A stretch of DNA of 11,307 nucleotides from Thermoactinomycetaceae bacterium (lineage in GTDB: Bacteria; Bacillota; Bacilli; Thermoactinomycetales; Thermoactinomycetaceae), in the NCBI GenBank assembly GCA_025449475.1, contig JANWJM010000132.1, positions 1 to 11,307 on the forward strand, given 5' to 3'. The notes beneath the pieces were generated by a model. It was not told the origin of the DNA, ran no database searches, and saw only the letters and a program-made list of their open reading frames with translations. This document shows, in pieces, positions 1 through 6,708 of the stretch (the first letter of the stretch is position 1; each line of letters begins with the position of its first letter). Made by a program: the position numbers and the translations under genes.

Positions 1-864
1 AGAAGCCGAAGACATATTTCCATAGCGGTCGATATTGACGATCACTTTATCTTTCGGAAGACCAAAGCGTTTCATCGCCGATTCGATAATTCGTATATTG
101 GCCTGATGAGGGATAAAGAAATCAATATCATTCTTGCTCATTCCAGCTTTAGCCAATACCTTTTCCGTTGACGAATGGAATGCCCGCACCGCAAATTTAA
201 ACACTTCCCGTCCATTCATGGATATCACATGCTTCTTCTCCCGCGCAGTCTGTTCAGATGCGGGCAATCGCGAACCACCCGCTTCAACCTTTAAGAGCTC
301 ACCACCTGATCCGTCCCCTCCTAAGTCAAAGGCAAGCAAACCCTGACCTTCCTCAACGGGACCCACAACAGCCGCACCTGCTCCATCGCCAAAGAGAATA
401 CATGTATTGCGATCAGTCCAATCCACCATCTTCGATAAGCAATCGACACCGATCACAAGGACATACTGATATGCACCGGTTGCAATAAATTGAGCCGCAG
501 TCGAAATTCCATAAATAAAACCTGTACAAGCAGCTGAAAGATCAAAAGTAGCTGCTTTTGTGGCTCCAAGTCGATGCTGAACCAAACAAGAGGTTGCGGG
601 AAAAAACATATCAGGGGTGACTGTCGACACAATAATTAAATCCAGCTGATCGGCAGTGATCCCTGCATGCTGCAGCGCCTTTTTACCGGCTTCCACAGCC
701 AAATCAGATGAGGCTTCTTCCTGATCAGCGATTCTACGCTCGCGAATCCCTGTGCGTGAAACAATCCATTCATCGTTTGTGTCGACCATCTTCTCCAAGT
801 CTTCGTTTGTTAAAATATGATCGGGCACATGAGATCCAATCCCTAAAAAACCAACAGACCTCAT
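1..864 (-). CDS. fabH: beta-ketoacyl-ACP synthase III (FabH), C-terminus cut by window edge
   Basis: FabH condenses acetyl-CoA or branched acyl-CoA primers with malonyl-ACP, the first step of type II fatty acid elongation in the cytoplasm. 288 residues are visible, out of the roughly 310-330 usual for the family. The thiolase-fold catalytic triad is complete: Cys113 in SAACTGF, His253 in IPHQANIRI and Asn283 in YGNMSSAS. The sequence reads like B. subtilis FabHA from the N-terminal GIGSHVPDHILTN onward. The ATG at 864 overlaps the plsX stop in an ATGA arrangement, preceded by AGAGG, so the two are probably translationally coupled. This gene follows plsX as in E. coli, whereas B. subtilis has fabHA elsewhere. 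As part of the fapR-led unit it should be under FapR control. Further fab genes (fabD, fabG, acpP) are expected beyond the left edge, but that is inference. Confidence 0.96.
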   Translation of the reverse strand, partial: MRSVGFLGIGSHVPDHILTNEDLEKMVDTNDEWIVSRTGIRERRIADQEEASSDLAVEAGKKALQHAGITADQLDLIIVSTVTPDMFFPATSCLVQHRLGATKAATFDLSAACTGFIYGISTAAQFIATGAYQYVLVIGVDCLSKMVDWTDRNTCILFGDGAGAAVVGPVEEGQGLLAFDLGGDGSGGELLKVEAGGSRLPASEQTAREKKHVISMNGREVFKFAVRAFHSSTEKVLAKAGMSKNDIDFFIPHQANIRIIESAMKRFGLPKDKVIVNIDRYGNMSSAS

Positions 865-1874
865 ACTTTTAACCTCTTTTCTTTTGTTAACTCTTCCTCC
901 CTGGATATCTCTTCCTCAATTTGTGCGATCACTCGACGCTTCACGAGCAACCGCGCTTGGCGCACAGCATGAAAGATCGCAGTAGCATCCGATGAGCCAT
1001 GTGCTTTAATAATCACACCCGCTAGCCCCAACAGTGGAGCGCCACCATACTGATGATAATCCATCTCTTTCATAAATTGTTTTAAATACGGTCTTAAAAT
1101 CAGAGCAGAAAGTTTGGTTCTCCAGTTCGCTGTAAAAATCTCTCGCATTTGTTCGAGCATCGCTTGAGCGACACCCTCTGCATTTTTTAAGAGAATATTA
1201 CCGCTAAATCCATCGGTAACTAGTACTTCACATGGTCCATATAACACATCTCGCGCTTCAATATTACCGATAAAGCGAATACTTTGATCTTCTTCTAATC
1301 GTTCGTATGTCTCTTTGGTCAACTGACTTCCTTTTCCTACTTCTGTTCCAATGTTCAATAATCCTACTCGGGGCTCACTAATATTTAAAACCTTTCTGAA
1401 GTAAATACTTCCCATGCTCGCATATTGGCGCAAATGTTCGGGTTTGGCATCGGGATTTGCACCGACATCTAAGACGAGAATACCTTTCTTGGATAACGTG
1501 GGAAAGATGGGTGCAAGAGCAGGGCGCGCCACTCCTTTGATTCGACCCGTGTACAAAAGACCCGCTGTCATCAATGCACCAGTATTTCCTGCACTGATAA
1601 ATGCATCCACTTTTTTTTGCTTCACCAACTGACATCCTACTACAATCGAAGAATCTTTTTTTTGTCGCGCCGCTTTGATCGGCTCATCATCCGCTTCGAT
1701 TTTTTCACTTGCATAATAAAATTCGATATTATCTATTTTCTTCGGACATAAATTTTCATCCTGACCAATTAAAACAAAGGTGGTATCCGGCCACTCTTTC
1801 GCAGACTGTAAAAGTCCCTTGATGACAGAATCAGGAGCGTGATCTCCTCCATACGCATCAAACGCGATTCGCAT
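861..1874 (-). CDS. plsX: phosphate acyltransferase PlsX
   Basis: PlsX converts acyl-ACP and inorganic phosphate to acyl-phosphate, the acyl donor for PlsY in phosphatidic acid synthesis. It works as a soluble or peripheral membrane enzyme. The product has 337 residues, close to the family norm. Conserved segments are visible: MRIAFDAYGGDHAP at the start, SAGNTGALMTAG (94-105), LDVGANPDAKPEHL (135-148), GLLNIGTE (171-178), VTDGFSGN (219-226) and KAHGSSD (290-296). The start at 1874 was chosen over longer upstream readings because homologues begin MRIAVDAMGG and AAGGAGG lies 12 nt upstream. The gene lies 20 bp after fapR and overlaps fabH by four bases. One oddity is that the usual DAMGGD signature reads DAYGGD, with Tyr at residue 8. 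The identification is secure. Confidence 0.97.
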   Translation of the reverse strand: MRIAFDAYGGDHAPDSVIKGLLQSAKEWPDTTFVLIGQDENLCPKKIDNIEFYYASEKIEADDEPIKAARQKKDSSIVVGCQLVKQKKVDAFISAGNTGALMTAGLLYTGRIKGVARPALAPIFPTLSKKGILVLDVGANPDAKPEHLRQYASMGSIYFRKVLNISEPRVGLLNIGTEVGKGSQLTKETYERLEEDQSIRFIGNIEARDVLYGPCEVLVTDGFSGNILLKNAEGVAQAMLEQMREIFTANWRTKLSALILRPYLKQFMKEMDYHQYGGAPLLGLAGVIIKAHGSSDATAIFHAVRQARLLVKRRVIAQIEEEISREEELTKEKRLKV

Positions 1875-1894
1875 AGCGTCAGTACGCCTCCTTT

Positions 1895-2461
1895 TTATGT
1901 TCGCCCTTCCTCTTCTAGACGATAAACATGAAACATCCCTTGAAAAACAATTTCCTGATTGACGCGAGTTTTGACCTGAATTTGAAAACGAGCCCGATCC
2001 GTATCGATCACTTTTGCTGTTGCAATACATCGTTCTCCCATCTTCACTGGACGAACAAAACGGATATGAGCGGACCGAGTCAACACGACCTCAGCATTGA
2101 TAATCGCCACTGCCAACGAATTGGCTTGTGCAAATAGGTAATGTCCACGAGCAATGCGATTACGAGCAAACACATGCTCTTCCCGAATGTCTAAAATAGA
2201 GATTCCACTTTGATCAAACTGCAGTTCGATGACCTCTCCAATCACCTCTTCTGGAGAAAGTGAACGAACTTGATCAAAATTTTCCTCCGCCATGCGTTTT
2301 ACTCGTTCCCTCAGTTCCGGAATCCCTAATTCCATCCGATCTAAGCGAATGGTTTGTATACTTACACCACATTTTTTGGCCATTTCTTCATCTGTCAGGA
2401 AAGGATCGTTGGATAAAGCCTGTTGTAATTTGGCTTGGCGTTCCTTTTTTGATAGACGCAT
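1895..2461 (-). CDS. fapR: FapR, malonyl-CoA-responsive repressor of lipid synthesis genes
   Basis: FapR represses fatty acid and phospholipid synthesis genes and is released from DNA by malonyl-CoA, so it acts as a feed-forward sensor. The 188 residues match the length of B. subtilis FapR. The N-terminal DeoR-like helix-turn-helix spans about residues 21-42 and includes GVSIQTIRLDRMELGIPELRE after residue 31. The C-terminal hotdog effector domain includes VFARNRIARGHYLFAQANSLA and a terminal EIVFQGMFHVYR. I chose ATG 2461 (MRLSKKERQ) because homologues start MRRNKRERQ and a GAGGAAG ribosome site lies upstream. An in-frame start further upstream would place the first codons within the operator region. 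It is the first gene of the fapR-plsX-fabH unit and is very likely autoregulated through the operator just upstream. Confidence 0.97.
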   Translation of the reverse strand: MRLSKKERQAKLQQALSNDPFLTDEEMAKKCGVSIQTIRLDRMELGIPELRERVKRMAEENFDQVRSLSPEEVIGEVIELQFDQSGISILDIREEHVFARNRIARGHYLFAQANSLAVAIINAEVVLTRSAHIRFVRPVKMGERCIATAKVIDTDRARFQIQVKTRVNQEIVFQGMFHVYRLEEEGRT

Positions 2462-2493
2462 AGGGAAGTCACTTCCTCTATTAAGACCATGTT

Positions 2494-2510
2494 CTAATAT
2501 CAAGTACTAA
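2494..2510 (-). promoter_or_regulatory. FapR operator
   Basis: The minus strand reads TTAGTACTTGATATTAG, a 17-bp imperfect palindrome. The known FapR box is TTAGTA, five bases, TACTAA; the first half-site here is perfect and the second matches 4 of 6. It starts 3 bp downstream of the -10 hexamer and so covers the expected transcription start, 33 bp before the fapR start codon. Bound FapR would therefore block initiation. The match and placement are seen directly; binding is inferred. Confidence 0.88.
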
Positions 2511-2513
2511 CTC

Positions 2514-2542
2514 AGTATATAAAAAAAATCCCTAGTTGACAA
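2514..2542 (-). promoter_or_regulatory. sigma-A-type promoter of fapR-plsX-fabH
   Basis: The minus strand has TTGTCA (2542-2537), a 17-bp T-rich spacer and TATACT (2519-2514), each one mismatch from the vegetative consensus. Transcription would start near 2507, inside the FapR operator. It lies downstream of the rpmF terminator, so the lipid genes form their own transcription unit. Confidence 0.82.
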
Positions 2543-2562
2543 CAGGTGATATGGATCACACC

Positions 2563-2590
2563 AAAAAAAGCGCCTGATTTGCGCTTTTTT
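2563..2590 (-). terminator. intrinsic terminator after rpmF
   Basis: An A-tract plus GCGC and its complement (2570-2573 and 2581-2584) enclose a seven-base loop, with a T-tract on either strand. The stem extends into A/T pairs. It lies 4 bp after the rpmF stop and upstream of the fapR promoter. Its symmetry could stop transcription in both directions, but only the minus-strand gene ends here. Confidence 0.75.
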
Positions 2591-2594
2591 ATCC

Positions 2595-2777
2595 TTACTC
2601 CGCAACGACACCTTCAACTTCGTTTCCTTTATAATATCCACAATGCGGGCATACCCGATGACTTACCTTTTGTTCCCCACACTGTGGACAATTGACCAAT
2701 CCCGGTACACTTAATTTAAAATGAGTACGACGTTTTCGTTTGCGCGTTTTGGATGTACGCTTTTTTGGTACAGCCAT
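2595..2777 (-). CDS. rpmF: 50S ribosomal protein bL32, zinc-binding form
   Basis: bL32 is a small protein of the large ribosomal subunit. The 60-residue product starts MAVPKKRTSKTRKRKRR, the standard highly basic N-terminus that threads into rRNA. It carries two CxxC pairs, Cys30/Cys33 and Cys43/Cys46, so this is the zinc-ribbon (C+) version rather than a zinc-independent paralogue. AAGGAGGG precedes the ATG. The gene lies 6 bp after yceD, a pairing conserved from E. coli to Bacillus, and is followed at once by a terminator. The two genes form a bicistron driven by the promoter at 3325-3354. Confidence 0.98.
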   Translation of the reverse strand: MAVPKKRTSKTRKRKRRTHFKLSVPGLVNCPQCGEQKVSHRVCPHCGYYKGNEVEGVVAE

Positions 2778-2783
2778 AATCGT

Positions 2784-3296
2784 TCAACCCTCCTTGAAAT
2801 ATTGTAACTTTGCCCAACGTGGATCCATCTCTCGCTTCTGACAATCGCATGTTGATTCGTTTTGATCCACACCACAGACAGGACAAAGCCCCTTGCAATT
2901 TTCCTGACAGATAGGAGCAAAAGGAATATTTAGCAAAAGAGCTTCTCGGATCAACGGAACAAGATCAATTTGATCCTCTTCGATCGGTCGAATATCTTTT
3001 TCTTCATCCTCGATCGCTATTTTTTCACTTTTCATAAATGGTACTTCCCATTGTGCAGACAGTGGTCGTACAAACTCTCTTAAACAACGCGAACAGATAT
3101 AGGTGACGTGTGTTGCAAGCTCCCCCTCCACCTGATACTGGCTCGCATTGATCTTCTTCACTTGCCCTTTTGCTTGTATCGGTTTTAGATCATGTAAGTG
3201 AGAAATTTCCCGACAAAGCTCATCCAGCGAGAGTGTCGTCTCCCATGGGATGACTTGATTTTCAGATTGAAGGAATGTTTGAAGAGATATACGCAT
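2784..3296 (-). CDS. yceD: YceD/DUF177 family 23S rRNA accumulation protein (YlbN)
   Basis: Members of this family (YceD in E. coli, YlbN in B. subtilis) are encoded beside rpmF and have been linked to 23S rRNA accumulation and large-subunit assembly. The molecular activity is not settled. The product has 170 residues. It shows the family's cysteine pattern: Cys68 and Cys71 in CSRC, then a C-terminal cluster at 130, 134, 138, 141, 150 and 152 (PICQENCKGLCPVCG followed by CDC), probably metal-binding. An acidic stretch lies around residues 95-111. Two adjacent ATG codons (3299 and 3296) follow AAGGGGTGG; I prefer the second for spacing, and the first would add only one Met. The stop lies 6 bp before rpmF. 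Confidence 0.93.
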   Translation of the reverse strand: MRISLQTFLQSENQVIPWETTLSLDELCREISHLHDLKPIQAKGQVKKINASQYQVEGELATHVTYICSRCLREFVRPLSAQWEVPFMKSEKIAIEDEEKDIRPIEEDQIDLVPLIREALLLNIPFAPICQENCKGLCPVCGVDQNESTCDCQKREMDPRWAKLQYFKEG

Positions 3297-3324
3297 CATG
3301 CCACCCCTTGATAAAAACAGACTC

Positions 3325-3354
3325 ATTATAAACTAGGATTCAAGCTTCTGTCAA
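3325..3354 (-). promoter_or_regulatory. near-consensus sigma-A promoter of yceD-rpmF
   Basis: The minus strand has a perfect TTGACA (3354-3349) and a perfect TATAAT (3330-3325) separated by 18 bp. Transcription would start near 3318, giving a leader of about 20 nt before the yceD start. Both hexamers being ideal suits a ribosomal protein gene. The -35 box lies 23 bp after the ylbK stop. Confidence 0.88.
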
Positions 3355-3377
3355 TGGATGAGAACCGTGTTATCCGT

Positions 3378-4175
3378 CTAACACTTCTCTTTGATTTCCG
3401 AACGCCAATTGGCAATTAATTTTTTCAGCTGCGGGATCTGCTCTTTTGCCGCGATTTCACCTCGCTTAATACATTCTTCTGCTCTTGTAAAAGCGGAAGG
3501 GCTGATATCCGACAAATCCGGATGGATGACTAGATCGGCAGCCGGCATTCGCTGGTTAAGAATCTCCCGCTCCATAATCCCAAAAGTTTGCATAATCACA
3601 TCAAAAATATTCTTTATTTGAATCTGACTCACTTGAGGGACAACATCCACAGCAATGGAGATATCGGCTCCCATCTCACGCACGATTCCAATTGGAACGC
3701 GATCGATCACACCCCCATCGACAAGCATTCGATCATTGATCACAACCGGTTCAAAGATGCCAGGAATTGAGATGCTCGCTCGTACCGCTTCTTCAATGGA
3801 TCCTGAACGAAAAATAACCGGTTCACCTGAGTTCAAATCAGTTGCGACGATTGCTGTGGGAATGACGAGTTCCTCTAGTTTTTTTCGATGAGTAAGCAAG
3901 CGAATGATCTCTTTGATCTTTTCTCCTACAATGATCCCTAGACCCGGGAGAGTAATGTCCACCCAATGTTTTCTTTTTAAATGAGCAAATAATTTTTCCA
4001 ACATCGCCAAATCTAATCCATTGGCATAACAAACGCCAATGATGCTCCCCATGCTACTACCTGCGATATAATCGACTGGAATGTTTTCTTGCTGGAATAC
4101 TTTTAATACACCGATATGGGCAATTCCTCTTGCCGCTCCCGAACCTAAAGCTAAACCAATTTTCGGTTGAGTCAT
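3378..4175 (-). CDS. ylbK: patatin-like phospholipase family protein (YlbK-like)
   Basis: The 265-residue product belongs to the bacterial patatin-like serine acyl hydrolases, which cleave acyl esters with a Ser-Asp dyad. The oxyanion-hole glycine motif GSGAARG is at residues 11-17. The nucleophile elbow GSSMG is at 39-43 with Ser41 as the catalytic serine. The catalytic aspartate is Asp153 in DGG (153-155). There is no clear signal peptide or membrane segment, so it is probably cytoplasmic; the physiological substrate is unknown. GGAGAGG precedes the ATG at 4175. As in B. subtilis it is adjacent to ylbJ, but here the two are divergent. The ylbL and ylbM genes that separate ylbK from ylbN in B. 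subtilis are absent. A short hairpin (3368-3383) overlaps the stop but lacks a T-tract. Confidence 0.92.
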   Translation of the reverse strand: MTQPKIGLALGSGAARGIAHIGVLKVFQQENIPVDYIAGSSMGSIIGVCYANGLDLAMLEKLFAHLKRKHWVDITLPGLGIIVGEKIKEIIRLLTHRKKLEELVIPTAIVATDLNSGEPVIFRSGSIEEAVRASISIPGIFEPVVINDRMLVDGGVIDRVPIGIVREMGADISIAVDVVPQVSQIQIKNIFDVIMQTFGIMEREILNQRMPAADLVIHPDLSDISPSAFTRAEECIKRGEIAAKEQIPQLKKLIANWRSEIKEKC

Positions 4176-4324
4176 GCGATCCTCTCCAATTCTAAAAAAA
4201 CAGATCCATCTTCCCTCTTAGTATCTCTCATTTGCAAAAAACAATCATTGATCAGCCGGTCTAAATAAGAAAAAAGACGCGTAGACATGTATGGACGATG
4301 GTTGTCCGTGAGGAGAGATTGTTT

Positions 4325-5548
4325 ATGATGTCATCAAGCCTACTTAGCAGTCGACTTCAAACCATGATGTTGGCTTCAATCGCTTTTCTTACCGCAATCT
4401 TTCTTGTCCTATATCCTGAACAAGCTTTTACCTCTTCATTGAAAGGATTAAAGATTTGGTGGGATGTCGTTTTTCCTTCTCTTCTTCCTTTTTTTATTAC
4501 CGCTGAAATGATGATGGGATTTGGTGTGGTTCATTTCTTAGGAATCCTTCTCGAACCTTTGATGAGACCAGTCTTTCGCGTCCCCGGGGCAGGTGCATTT
4601 GTAATGGCTGTCGGCTTTATATCAGGAAATCCTATGGGTGCCAAGCTTACTGCACGCCTTCGAGAACAAAAATTGATTACACGCGAAGAAGGGGAACGTT
4701 TAATTGCATTCACCAGTACCGCCAGCCCGCTCTTTATATTTGGAGCTATTGCCGTCGGTTTTTTTGAAAATGCTTCTCTCGGTTTCATTTTAGCTGTAGC
4801 ACATTATTTAAGCAGTATTCTGGTTGGCATCATCATGCGTTTTTATCGCAGTCAATCCAAACCCACCCCGGCTTACAAAGAAAATGCTGATTTTCTGCTT
4901 CTTCGTGCTTTCCGCGCCATGCACCGCGCACGTGTTGAAGACGGGCGTCCTTTGGGACAACTGTTGGGAGAAGCAGTCACCTCAGCCGTTCAAACATTGC
5001 TGTTAATTGGTGGATTTATCATTTTATTCTCGGTTTTAATCCACTTAATCAAGTATATTGGAATCCATATTATTTTCTCGTACCTGATTGCTCAGTTGTT
5101 CGAATGGCTTTCACTCTCCCCTTCTCTTTCCGAACCATTTTTAGCTGGGATTCTCGAGATGACCTTAGGTTCACAGATGATCAGTTCAACAACTATCCAA
5201 ATTCCACTGGTTTTCAAACTGTCTTTGGTCAGTTTCTTGATCGGTTGGAACGGTTTATCGATTCACGCTCAGATTGCTAGTATTATTAGCAGAACCAATA
5301 TTCGGTACGCTCCCTACTTTTTCGCTAAGATTTTACATGGGTGTTTCGCCAGTTTATTTACCCTTTTTATCTGGAAATCACTCGCTCTGAAAGGACATCA
5401 GCTCCCCATGGTGACTCCAGTGAGCGCTCAGTCCATGACCGATCTGTCCATACTTGTATGGCGTCTATGGCAACAATGTTGCACGGCTATTTTTCTTTTA
5501 TGGTTTATTTTTTTCATCTATCAAAGTTTAAAAGCCTCTACTCGCTAA
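4325..5548 (+). CDS. spoVV: sporulation integral membrane protein SpoVV (YlbJ)
   Basis: SpoVV (formerly YlbJ) is needed in B. subtilis for spore dipicolinic acid accumulation and heat resistance. It is proposed to carry dipicolinate across the outer forespore membrane from the mother cell. The product has 407 residues, essentially the B. subtilis length, and a nucleoside-recognition (Gate) fold. Hydrophobic segments lie roughly at 14-32, 48-76, 90-101, 133-147, 152-172, 222-243, 246-263, 297-320, 334-350 and 384-400. Conserved-looking polar stretches interrupt them, such as GNPMGAKL (101-108), STASPLF (131-137) and IGWNGLSIHAQ (306-316). The first of two adjacent ATGs, 4325, fits AGGAGA eight bases upstream. 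In B. subtilis the gene is in the sigma-E regulon; I could not find a convincing sigma-E promoter here. Its 3' end overlaps coaD by 11 bp, convergently. Confidence 0.93.
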   Translation: MMSSSLLSSRLQTMMLASIAFLTAIFLVLYPEQAFTSSLKGLKIWWDVVFPSLLPFFITAEMMMGFGVVHFLGILLEPLMRPVFRVPGAGAFVMAVGFISGNPMGAKLTARLREQKLITREEGERLIAFTSTASPLFIFGAIAVGFFENASLGFILAVAHYLSSILVGIIMRFYRSQSKPTPAYKENADFLLLRAFRAMHRARVEDGRPLGQLLGEAVTSAVQTLLLIGGFIILFSVLIHLIKYIGIHIIFSYLIAQLFEWLSLSPSLSEPFLAGILEMTLGSQMISSTTIQIPLVFKLSLVSFLIGWNGLSIHAQIASIISRTNIRYAPYFFAKILHGCFASLFTLFIWKSLALKGHQLPMVTPVSAQSMTDLSILVWRLWQQCCTAIFLLWFIFFIYQSLKASTR

Positions 5549-5552
5549 ACTT
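5524..5552. terminator. weak hairpin spanning the spoVV and coaD stop codons (possible bidirectional terminator)
   Basis: AAGTTTA (5524-5530) and TAAACTT (5546-5552) can pair around a 15-base loop. On the plus strand CTTTTGT follows; on the minus strand TTGATAG follows. The stem is AT-rich and the T-tracts are poor, so termination here is doubtful. No better candidate was seen between these overlapping genes. Confidence 0.25.
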
Positions 5553-6017
5553 CTTTTGTAGTGCTCTCGCCACATGCTCCGGTACCAACTCCCGTACATC
5601 GGCTCCATATTGCGCCATTTCTTTGACATTGGCGGAGCTAATAAATGAATGCTTATGATTGGTCATCAAAAAGAGAGTTTCGACTTCTTCACTTAAAATA
5701 CGGTTGGTCGATGCAATTTTTAACTCATATTCAAAGTCAGAAATCGCACGAAGACCGCGTAGGATCACATTTGCTTTTCGTCGATGTACATAATCAATCA
5801 ATAGACCGTTAAAGCTATCCACTTCAACCTGTTGTATATCTTTGGTTGCTTCGCGGATCATCTTCTTTCGCTCTTCAATCGAAAAAAGAGGAGTTTTTGA
5901 GGAATTGACCAATACTGCGACGATAATTTTATCAAATACCTTTAATCCTCGATGAATAATATCTAGATGTCCGTATGTAATCGGATCAAAACTACCAGGA
6001 TATATTGCTACTTTCAA
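5538..6017 (-). CDS. coaD: pantetheine-phosphate adenylyltransferase CoaD
   Basis: CoaD transfers AMP from ATP to 4'-phosphopantetheine, giving dephospho-CoA, the penultimate step of coenzyme A synthesis. The 159-residue product carries the nucleotidyltransferase signature GSFDPITYGHLD with TYGH at 14-17. It also has ILRGLRAISDFEYE (85-98) and the family's ISSANVKE (126-133). I chose the TTG at 6017 as start: AAGGAGG lies seven bases upstream and homologues begin just before the VAIYPGSFDP strand, while no suitable ATG exists there. The TTG overlaps the rsmD stop as TTGA, so the pair is probably translationally coupled, as ylbH-coaD are neighbours in Bacillus. It provides the CoA thiol used by FabH substrates and sensed as malonyl-CoA by FapR. 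Confidence 0.97.
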   Translation of the reverse strand: MKVAIYPGSFDPITYGHLDIIHRGLKVFDKIIVAVLVNSSKTPLFSIEERKKMIREATKDIQQVEVDSFNGLLIDYVHRRKANVILRGLRAISDFEYELKIASTNRILSEEVETLFLMTNHKHSFISSANVKEMAQYGADVRELVPEHVARALQKKFSE

Positions 6018-6592
6018 TTTTGTTCCTCCTTGCTTCCAAGGATCGACTCTTGATAGATGACAATCGATGTGCTGCCATAGCAACGATTCATGGTCTTCAT
6101 GAGTTTACCAACTTTCACTGGAATCGTTTCGTTGTTTGAGAGTTCTACAATTACTCTCCCCATAGGAGATACTAGACGCTCTTCTGAAATCGCTTGAAGA
6201 ACAGGTAGGATCAACTTTTGATGATAAGGAGGATCTAAAAAAAGATAATCAAATGTTTGTTTTTTCTTAGCCAAAAAGCGACAAGCATAGAACGCATCCA
6301 TTTTTAACACGTTTGCCTTTGATTCCAATCCCAATAAGGCAATGTTCTGTCTGATTGTCTGAATACTTTTTGCGGAATTGTCAACAAAAAAGACCTGATC
6401 CATTCCTCTGCTTAAGGCTTCGAGCCCGAGTTGACCGGATCCAGCAAACAAATCTAATGCAATTCCTCCTGAAAAATAAGGTCCGAGAATTTGAAACATG
6501 GATTCTTTTACGCGATCCGATGTAGGTCGAACATGGTTACCTGGAACCATTTTTAATTTTAACCCTTTTTTGATCCCTGCAATAATACGCAT
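6014..6592 (-). CDS. rsmD: 16S rRNA (guanine(966)-N(2))-methyltransferase RsmD
   Basis: RsmD (YlbH in B. subtilis) methylates G966 of 16S rRNA using S-adenosylmethionine. The 192-residue product shows MRIIAG at the start and the family-specific VRPTSDRVKESMF (21-33). It also has the SAM-binding loop DLFAGSGQLGLEAL (47-60), an acidic strand end at FVDNS (69-73), and the N-methyltransferase catalytic motif DPPY (120-123). I chose ATG 6592 over an ATG nine bases upstream because the latter sits inside the GAAGGATG ribosome binding site. The gene is first in the rsmD-coaD pair. The AT-rich stretch upstream (6593-6670) has only weak promoter-like hexamers (TTGCTA at 6646-6641), so I list no promoter. 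The putative CsfG RNA gene is divergent from it. Confidence 0.96.
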   Translation of the reverse strand: MRIIAGIKKGLKLKMVPGNHVRPTSDRVKESMFQILGPYFSGGIALDLFAGSGQLGLEALSRGMDQVFFVDNSAKSIQTIRQNIALLGLESKANVLKMDAFYACRFLAKKKQTFDYLFLDPPYHQKLILPVLQAISEERLVSPMGRVIVELSNNETIPVKVGKLMKTMNRCYGSTSIVIYQESILGSKEEQN

Positions 6593-6671
6593 CGAAAACA
6601 TCCTTCATTCAATCTCAAAACTAACTCTAACATAAAAATATAGCAAGAGAAAATAAGTTCATCAGAATTGA

Positions 6672-6702
6672 GGTATAAAAAAATAAAAAGAGGTCTATGC
6701 TA
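6672..6702 (+). promoter_or_regulatory. sporulation-type (sigma-G/sigma-F-like) promoter of the small RNA
   Basis: GGTATA (6672-6677) and TATGCTA (6696-6702) are 18 bp apart. The forespore sigma-G pattern is roughly G-[AC/T]-ATA, about 18 bp, CATACTA; the -10 here matches 5 of 7, and the GTATA also suits a sigma-F -35. Initiation about seven bases on would place the 5' end at the base of the first hairpin. The fit to spacing and to the RNA start is seen; sigma-factor assignment is inference. Confidence 0.5.
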
Positions 6703-6708
6703 ATGATA

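Noticed and set aside
134..488. Plus-strand open frames across fabH, and similar frames across recG, ylbK and fakA
   Set aside because: They are antisense shadows of well-identified genes, with no recognisable protein features or ribosome sites.
3368..3383. TGTTA/TAACA hairpin at the ylbK stop as a terminator
   Set aside because: The five-pair stem is weak and no T-tract follows; ylbK transcripts may run into yceD-rpmF.
4262..4292. Possible sigma-E promoter for spoVV (ATA at 4265-4267 and CATGTA at 4286-4291)
   Set aside because: Spacing is about two bases too long and the -10 matches only partly, so I did not list it despite the expected sigma-E control.
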